A stretch of 64,000 bases of DNA, taken from positions 23,081,716 through 23,145,715 of the forward strand of contig NC_045144.1 in assembly GCF_008831285.2 (NCBI RefSeq), given 5' to 3'. Below are positions 57,365 to 64,000 of this stretch, piece by piece (the stretch's first letter is position 1; each line of letters starts with the position of its first letter). The position numbers and the translations under genes are program-made. The notes beneath the pieces are model-generated. The model was not told the origin of the DNA. It did no database searches and saw nothing but the letters and a program-made list of their open reading frames with translations. Source of the stretch: Nymphaea colorata. Its lineage: Eukaryota > Streptophyta > Magnoliopsida > Nymphaeales > Nymphaeaceae.

Positions 57365-58840
57365 AAAAAAACTTATTTCATCTCAAAAGAATTCAAGGAG
57401 GTAGAGAAAACTCAAAAATTCAATTGAATATAGTGCAATTCTAAATATAAAGACAATAAAGAGCAGATATCTATTCTAAACTATTCTCAAATCAATGTTC
57501 CTCTTCTCTTGCTGCTTACATAAAGAGCCTAGTCCATCCACTAAAGCCAACCCATCAGCTTATGCAATGGTTGTCTTGGTCATCCATACTGCTCAAAAGA
57601 TTAAATCAGGTGTTAGCAAGATTGAAACTGATAACACTATTCTAGTTGAAAAGGTTTGTTTCTTCATTCCAAAACTAGAAAAACCAGGCTGACATATCCT
57701 AAAGTTGAATCTTGCAAATTTGAAGTGCACGTTCAAAACCAGGAATGGTGGTTCAATGTTTGATGCGGATTGTAAAGCTCTTACAATGTTAGATCTGGCG
57801 CATCACCATCTAGGTCTCAGTCCTTGCCCCCATTTTCATTTACGAAAATGTGTAATTTCTCTTGCCTGCATTTCCAACTCTCCATCCTTTCCTTCCCAGC
57901 CACACTTCCACACCCATATAAAGTGAGAACTTTGGAAGGATCCATGGATCCGGGTTGCCCTGGAGAAGGATTTCCCAAATAGTTCAGATCTTTAATAGAT
58001 GGCAAAAGGAACAAAGTGAGGAATTTTGATGGGGTTCACAAATTAATAGGCATACCAAGAAGAATAGTGTTTGCATCCACAAAAATTTATTGGATTTTGG
58101 AGTGCTCTAGAAAAATGATGTTTTTATTTTGAATGAGAGAGAAAGGGACTTGCCCGCCAGTACGAGGAATGACTGTTCCCCGTGCCTTTACTCGGGGTAA
58201 TCAATCCAAGGGCTATATTTATTCTTGATGCATTTTGTTTTGGCTTAAACATCTTTTTCATTCTAAATGAGGTGTAGTGTTTAAGAAAAATGTTGAATAT
58301 TTGATGTTTCAAGATTTTGAGAAAGTCTTTGAAGAGTCATATGCTTTGATTTGAGTAAAACCTTGAATGAGGAGATCTTTACAAATATTATATAGAAACC
58401 CTTGAAAATCACTTTCGAAGTCGATTTAGTGTTCTCTTAAGAAGTTAAATAGGTTTGAGACTTTGCTCCAGTTTGGATACTACCTACTTAGAGCCATGTC
58501 TCATCTTGCTTAAGTTCTTTTAAAAATATGTTTGGGATTATTCGTGATGCTATGTAAAAGTGAATGTATGGATGCATTGATCCTACATGATTAGAAGAAA
58601 ATCATTCATTCCTACCATAATATTAATCTAAAATGCATTCATACCATAACATTCATCTAAGTTTGTCATTTTTTTAATTATAAAATTGTCACAAGTATTT
58701 TTATGAAAAAAGAAAAGTTTTTGAAAATGGAATGGGGTTGTAGACCACTAAGCATGATTTCCATATTGGCTCATTACTTGATTTGTGGTTTTGGTGAAGT
58801 CGGCAAATGAAAAGATCTTGGGAGAAAAATATTCAAAAGA
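57365..58840. other. No gene recognised
   Basis: Short frames at 57495-57926 lack domains. The segment to the right (about 58100 onward) may be internal sequence of the minus-strand LARD-like element, but no firm match was made. Confidence 0.35.
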
Positions 58841-58884
58841 ATGAAAAAGAGAAAAGACTTCAATCTAAGATGAATATAGAAAAA

Positions 58885-59250
58885 AAGAGAGAGAAAGATA
58901 TTTTAAAATCACAAAATAAAGAGTTTTTTTAAAAAGAGAGAGAGGTGTATATACATATACATACCTATATATACATGTATATATATATGATAGCTTGTGA
59001 AAAGAAAGTATTAACTCAAATGGAGAGGGAGAAGAAGATTTTAGAAAAAGGGAGAAAGAGAGAGATTTTAGAGAAAAAGAAATTTTTTTAGAAAAAATGA
59101 GACGAGAGAGAGAGAGAGAGATACACATATATATATCACGTATATGAGAATTTGTAAAAGAATATGTTAATCATAAAAATAAAAGGACAAAAAGATATAT
59201 TCATGTACACGTATAAGTATATAACATGTATATATATATATATATGTCTT
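58885..59250. repeat. GA- and TA-rich simple-sequence region
   Basis: Repeated blocks of 'aaa.gagagagag' and 'atatatacata' alternate several times. The ORF-like tracts here are simple-sequence artefacts. Confidence 0.8.
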
Positions 59251-59696
59251 CATGGGAGTTAAAATCAAGAAATAACTTGAAAATATCTGACTTCAATTTT
59301 TATGTTGGTCAGAGAGGAACTTGGGTTCATGCAAGAGCCTTGGCTAAGTTTTCAAAGCCTCATTAGAGAGGGTTTTTGCTTTCAAAAATATTTTGGAAAA
59401 CATGATTCCAATACTTTTATATGTGAATATACAACATTATTATTTTGTTTATTACGAGAAAATATATTTCATCCACCATTAGGTAAGGAAGAAAATCAAG
59501 CAATATAATGAAGTACTGATTGTGGTTCCTAATTGGGTGATTATGAAAAAAACTAAGCGTGGGAATGACATGAAGATGCACTTTAACATGTACAATTTCG
59601 TAAAGGGCTTTCCCAAGTTAAAGAAGTCCAACCAAAAAAATAACATGAGATGAAAAAATCCCAACCCAAACACTCATTCTTGCCGTGCATTTGCTC

Positions 59697-59875
59697 ATTA
59701 ATCAGGAAAATTAGTATATCACGCATGAACATCATCTCAAAGATATAACAAGCATATTTTTTGGACATAAATGAAGAAATGGAATTTATTTCGCCTTGCT
59801 CATACTCCTTGTGCACTCATGAGTAGCTCTTGACTCCAGAGAGGAAATCTTTAGAATTTTCTTGCACGGCCATGG
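59697..59875 (-). repeat. Inverted-repeat arm, LARD-like 5' internal sequence
   Basis: Its reverse complement matches 61456-61643 along about 180 bp ('gcatgg/ccatgg' end, 'aaagatttcctct', 'tactcatgagtgcac', 'ttccatttcttcattta', 'tgcttgttatat', 'ttaatgagcaaatgc'). It also shares 'gtgcac..ggag.atg' with the LARD-like element at 35185-35380. It lies where the 5' internal region of a minus-strand element is expected. Confidence 0.85.
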
Positions 59876-59924
59876 GGAGGTGGCAAGAGGAAATGAAAAT
59901 AAAATGGAGGACTACATACCTCGA

Positions 59925-61132
59925 ATATAGATGATATTAGAAATCAGTCTCCTTCTTGGAATGATCCAAAGATCAAGTTGGATGAAGCTCCAAAATGATG
60001 AAAATATCCCTTTAAGAGGTCTCATCTTGCTCCCATGAATAGTTTGAACTTGGACAAACTTGCTTCCATGATTGGGGAAAATGAAGAAGAGAGGAAGAGA
60101 GAAATGGAAAGAAAAAAACTAAGGAAAAACTCTAAAATTTCAAGTGAGAAAGCACTAAAATTTCATAAGGGTTAGCTCATGCCCAATAAGGAGGATTGTG
60201 ATGGTATTTATAGGGAGTTTTGGAGCCAAAATTCAAAATTTGAATTTTTTTTTTTATTTTAACAAGATTTTTATGCGAATTTCAAGTATTTTGCAATTTT
60301 TTTCTTTTTTTTCTTTTTTAAAATAGGCTTTGACTAAGTGGGATTGGCCGCTAGCCCTGCAAACACCTCCTTGGGATGTGGGCAGGGCTAATGCCACCCA
60401 GCCAGGCCAAAACCACCCCTTGGGGGTGGTTTTTAACATGGAAATGGGCCCTGCGCATTGTGTTGTCGAGTGCCAGGCGCGATTTGCAACTCGCGATTGC
60501 ACGTTTGCACATTGCAGTTGCCCTTTTTTAAATTGAATAAGGAAAAACAAAATCAAATAAGTAAGTAAATAATAAGAAAAAGTTGTTTAATAAGAAAGCA
60601 TAAAACCAATTTTTTTGAATGTGTATAAAAGTGGATTTCGTTACAAATGGGGAGCCGACTCCATTTTGAATGATTCCATACTCATTTTAGATCTAGATTG
60701 AGTTCAATTGGTCACCGATGTGTGTTACTAGGTTGCTTAAGCTAGAAAACACAATTTTGATGCAAGGACGAGACATAAAACAAAGTAAGATCCATGCACG
60801 CGTGTGTGGCGCTCATAGCATCAATTTTGTCATTTGGGTCTCAACTTTAGAATTTGAGTTTGAAATGCTCGATTTGGATCTAGGCTTGGGTTTTGGGTCT
60901 AATTTGGATAAAGAAGAGATGGATTTTCGATTTGATTCTCACGTCAAAAGCCAGGTTTGAATTTGAATTTTGTGTTTGGGTTCAGACAAGGGTTTAGAGA
61001 TTCATTTTGGATCGACTAGTAGCGAAATTGTTTGGGTCTAGGATTTGGCTTAGGGTTAAATCCAAATAACTAAAATTTGGTTTGGGTGAAAATAAAATAT
61101 AATTTTTTGTTGAGAAATTGGGGGTGATAACA
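59925..61132 (-). repeat. LTR of LARD-like family, minus strand
   Basis: On the minus strand it starts TGTTATCACC (plus-strand end 61132) after a polypurine tract. It shares 'ggccaatcccacttagtcaaa' (about 60330-60352), the TATA-like CTATAAATA (60207-60215, reversed) and the overall layout with the LTR at 33991. The end near 59925 is placed by a donor-like 'gaggtatgt' and by the start of internal sequence, so it is approximate. Similarity is clearly lower than between 33991 and 39191, so this is an older relative. Confidence 0.7.
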
Positions 61133-61456
61133 GATGCCCCTCTTTGTTACCATGTCGGCACAAGCCATGCTTAGTGACAAAGATAAGCACCCTAGATTTT
61201 TCAAATTAAACATGTTTAGAGTTATGTTTCAGGTTTAGCCCGTTACCTAAATGAGCTGTTTGAGCTTATGTTGCAGGTTTAACCCTTGCACGCATTTGCC
61301 GAAAATTGAATTTATGTTTAACCCCACTAAATGGTTTTCCTTGGCTTGTATTGCTGGTTTAACCCCTTACCTATTTGGATTGCTTTGGCTTGCATTGCAG
61401 GTTTAACTTCCTACATGCATGTTTTGGCTCGCATTGCAGGTTTAACCCTTTACCTG
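61133..61456 (-). repeat. LARD-like internal 3' end with six ~43-bp units, minus strand
   Basis: On the minus strand: repeat units with CAGGTAA..GGTTAAACCTG-type cores (plus-strand starts about 61230, 61274, 61313, 61354, 61398, 61437; spacing 39-44 bp), then 'gtgcttatctttgtcactaa', a conserved spacer also at 39132-39155, then the polypurine tract. The order and spacing match 38773-39190, which shows both copies belong to one family. Confidence 0.85.
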
Positions 61457-61643
61457 CATGGCTGTACAAGAAAGTTTTAAAGATTTCCTCTTCAGAGCCA
61501 AGTGCTACTCATGAGTGCACCGGGAGTATGAACAAGGCAAAATAAAATTCCATTTCTTCATTTATTTCTAATAAATATGCTTGTTATATGCTTGAGATTA
61601 TGTTCATGCATGATATATACTAATTTGATTAATGAGCAAATGC
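61456..61643 (+). repeat. Inverted-repeat arm next to the gap
   Basis: Plus-strand copy of the segment found inverted at 59697-59875. It runs directly into the N block at 61644, so the homology may continue into the missing sequence. It abuts minus-strand repeat units on its left, which means an orientation switch at about 61456. Confidence 0.85.
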
Positions 61644-61743
61644 NNNNNNNNNNNNNNNNNNNNNNNNNNNNNNNNNNNNNNNNNNNNNNNNNNNNNNNNN
61701 NNNNNNNNNNNNNNNNNNNNNNNNNNNNNNNNNNNNNNNNNNN
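61644..61743. other. Assembly gap (100 N)
   Basis: Exactly 100 N, the usual size of a gap of unknown length. Sequence on its two sides is not from the same repeat: 'acatttggctttact' occurs at 61744 and again at 61805, but not on the left. Confidence 0.95.
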
Positions 61744-64000
61744 ACATTTGGCTTTACTTTTGCATTGTTTCTTCCTCTTTCCTTTTGCACCAACAACATG
61801 GCTAACATTTGGCTTTACTTGTGCTTTTTTCTATGATATTACAAGAAACAAATGGTCTGTCTCTCTCTATTCAGACAATTATTTTCTACATTTTGAATTT
61901 ATAGGAAACAACTGGGTGCCTCCTTTCAAACAAAGTTCCTAAGTTCAATGAGTTTTACTACTAAAACTACTACAGAGAACCATTTGTTAGGCATTTGGAG
62001 AGAAATAATCTTCCATAATTTGCTGGTTGAGTATGCCCTGGCCCATGTCAAGGTTCTTGTGTCCTTGGGAACATTGTGAACCAGCATATATTAAAATATT
62101 GAGTGATTTATCACAAAAACATGGTATTGTTTCCTCTTTCTCTGTTCCTCTTTCTTCATTTTAGTAGTCTAATCCCTTCTAATAGAGTCGTGACAAGATG
62201 GTTTTATTTCTGTGGGTAGATATACCTTTCTTGCATTTTCATAGATTGTTCTGTAGTGTCTATGATTTAAGAACTCATACAAGTTGAAAACTTGGTGGAG
62301 GTATATGAGGCTAAGCTTTTCCTTTGCAAGAGTGACCCATTTAGAATTCTATGTAGTTCAAGTATCCATCTTTTTTCCCTCTTAAATGATGAAGTTTCCT
62401 TGGCTCTCAAGGTGCAATTCATGAGAATTATTCCTTAACTTGAATGACTATCTTACAACTCAATCTCATTTTTTTTTTGACATGTGAAATTGGTCTTGAC
62501 AGATTTTCATATGTCCAATGTTAGTAGAAATTGGCATTGAATCAAAGTGTAAATTAACATGTAGTTGCACTTTCGTGCCATACAATGCCTACCCTTATTT
62601 GGACTTGCATGGGTACCCTTTTTGTGGTTCCATCTAATATGAATTATGTATGCTTAACTCAGACAGCCTTACATGACTTTTAATGTTGGGGCTAAAATTA
62701 AGGTACACAGCTAAACTGAATCCTCACACTCAGGAAAACATAATTATCTTCAATGGTAGAACAATTACAAAAGGCATCCAGGCTATTCTACTCACCCTTC
62801 TAAAGACTCCCTTGCATTATTTCATAAGTTTATATCTATTCACCAAGGGAACAGACATTTACCAACCTCAAAAAGAACGTTAAAGCCAGGAGGACTAAAT
62901 TGTAGATTAAGAGTGAAACCTATGGTGAGATATATCTCAAAGTTCTTGTTCTTAATATACAATCATTATGAGATTATGAAAGCACAGTTGGTTGAATCAT
63001 GCAAATTTAAATCCATAATTATACTTTTATGAGACTCTGAGCTATTCCTCATATCATGGTAAATTCTTCTTATCCATTCCCAATGTTGTAAAACAGGCAC
63101 TTAGAAATAATTTAAATAGGAAGTTATTACTCCTTGCAATCTAACTCAACAAATTTCTAATATTTTTATGTCAGAATGTTTATACTTACCCTCTTTAAAC
63201 ATACAGGTTAGTTTCGGTTTTGTATTTACTTCTGCTTATAATTTGATGCAGAGTTGAACTTGAGATCTTGATATTTAAGTGAGTCGGTCTTACCCTACAG
63301 GAGGGGTGTACAACCTAGTAAAAACTATACTATGTCAACTACAATAGTCAACTCCATCTGCATTTGAAGATGTCTTACTTGATTTTCATACTCTGTGCAG
63401 CCAATTACACTGAGTGTCATAGATGAGGAGTCAATTGACAAGACTTTCCTAAAAATAAGAGAAATGTTTACGTTAGACATTTTTTGGGTCAGCATTCTAG
63501 ACCTATGTGGCTTCATCTGTTTTTCAGCATGCTTAGTGCAATTGTTTTGACCTATCTTAAGTGTAAGAACCTGTGGCAGTTCCTAGGAAATCTTACTTTT
63601 CAAAGGACACTAATGCTTCCATTTTGAACATGATATGCATGTCCTATGCACTTACATAATAGAAATGGGTAAATATTGTGGTAAATTTTTAATATAAATA
63701 GTTCAAGGTTCTTGTACCTTCACATAAGGCTCATAAAAAAATTTGCAACTGCGGCTGATAAAGTTAAAGTCCATGGCTAACATTGTACCAGCCCCTTATG
63801 CCTGATGAATGGGACCCAAGTGGCAGCAGATGTTACCTGTCCATCATTTGATGTTTGTTTTCAAGCATATAGACTACTATGTTGACATACCTTTGGTACT
63901 TCTTCTAATACTTGTTGGGTAATTCTGAATTTCTGTTGTCATATTGTTATCTGAGAAAATTTAAGATGGATAGGATTGTTAATATTAGTAGAATCCAATG
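61744..64000. other. No gene recognised
   Basis: AT-rich sequence with short direct repeats at 61744-61825. Frames are short and without domains. No LTR, MITE or microsatellite of note was seen. Confidence 0.45.

Overview
This window is nuclear DNA of a flowering plant. It is AT-rich, has very long (TA)n microsatellites, is crowded with decayed Ty1-copia and LINE retroelements and several MITEs, and carries intronless L-type lectin receptor kinase (L-LecRK) genes. Nothing in it fixes the species. It contains one run of 100 N, the usual placeholder for a scaffold gap.

The only recognisable host genes are two closely related L-LecRKs on the + strand, about 38 kb apart (483-2498 and 40791-42888). 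They share promoter-proximal and 3' flanking sequence, so they are a segmental or tandem duplication later pushed apart by transposons. As read here both are broken by single-base lesions. Copy 1 has one in-frame TGA in place of a Trp codon exactly between the lectin ectodomain and the membrane helix. Copy 2 has two 1-nt deletions, one after the kinase DVYS motif and one just before the C-terminal Ser-rich tail.

Layout: 1-2750 LecRK copy 1; 3665-6360 the 3' part of a minus-strand Copia element butted against the 3' end of a plus-strand Copia element and its LTR; 8850-10360 two minus-strand LINE zinc-binding domains; 10364-15716 a Copia element with both LTRs, tRNA-iMet primer site, decayed gag, integrase, RT and RNase H but no protease; 16400-17400 tandem repeats, a hairpin and a TA microsatellite; 19900-20560 a CACTA-like terminus with subterminal repeats; 20681-20871 a hAT MITE with a perfect 8-bp target duplication; 21170-23640 LINE, Copia and LTR remnants; 23641-31580 AT-rich DNA without a recognisable gene; 31585-33660 Tourist-like MITEs; 33991-39600 a non-coding LTR element (LARD-like) with several internal tandem arrays; 40791-42888 LecRK copy 2; 44174-46760 a second hAT MITE, a Copia gag and a LINE 3' part; 47400-50150 microsatellites, a 567-bp tandem duplication and a foldback; 50150-57250 mostly featureless, with two coding-like remnants; 58800-61643 a second, minus-strand copy of the LARD-like family next to the gap; 61744-64000 nothing recognised.

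The most interesting points are the LecRK copy that reads as a soluble secreted lectin because of one base, and the LARD-like family, whose two copies both keep a 45-bp palindrome-cored repeat array directly before the polypurine tract. No complete, clearly functional protein-coding gene was found. Most other open frames are chance or repeat-derived.
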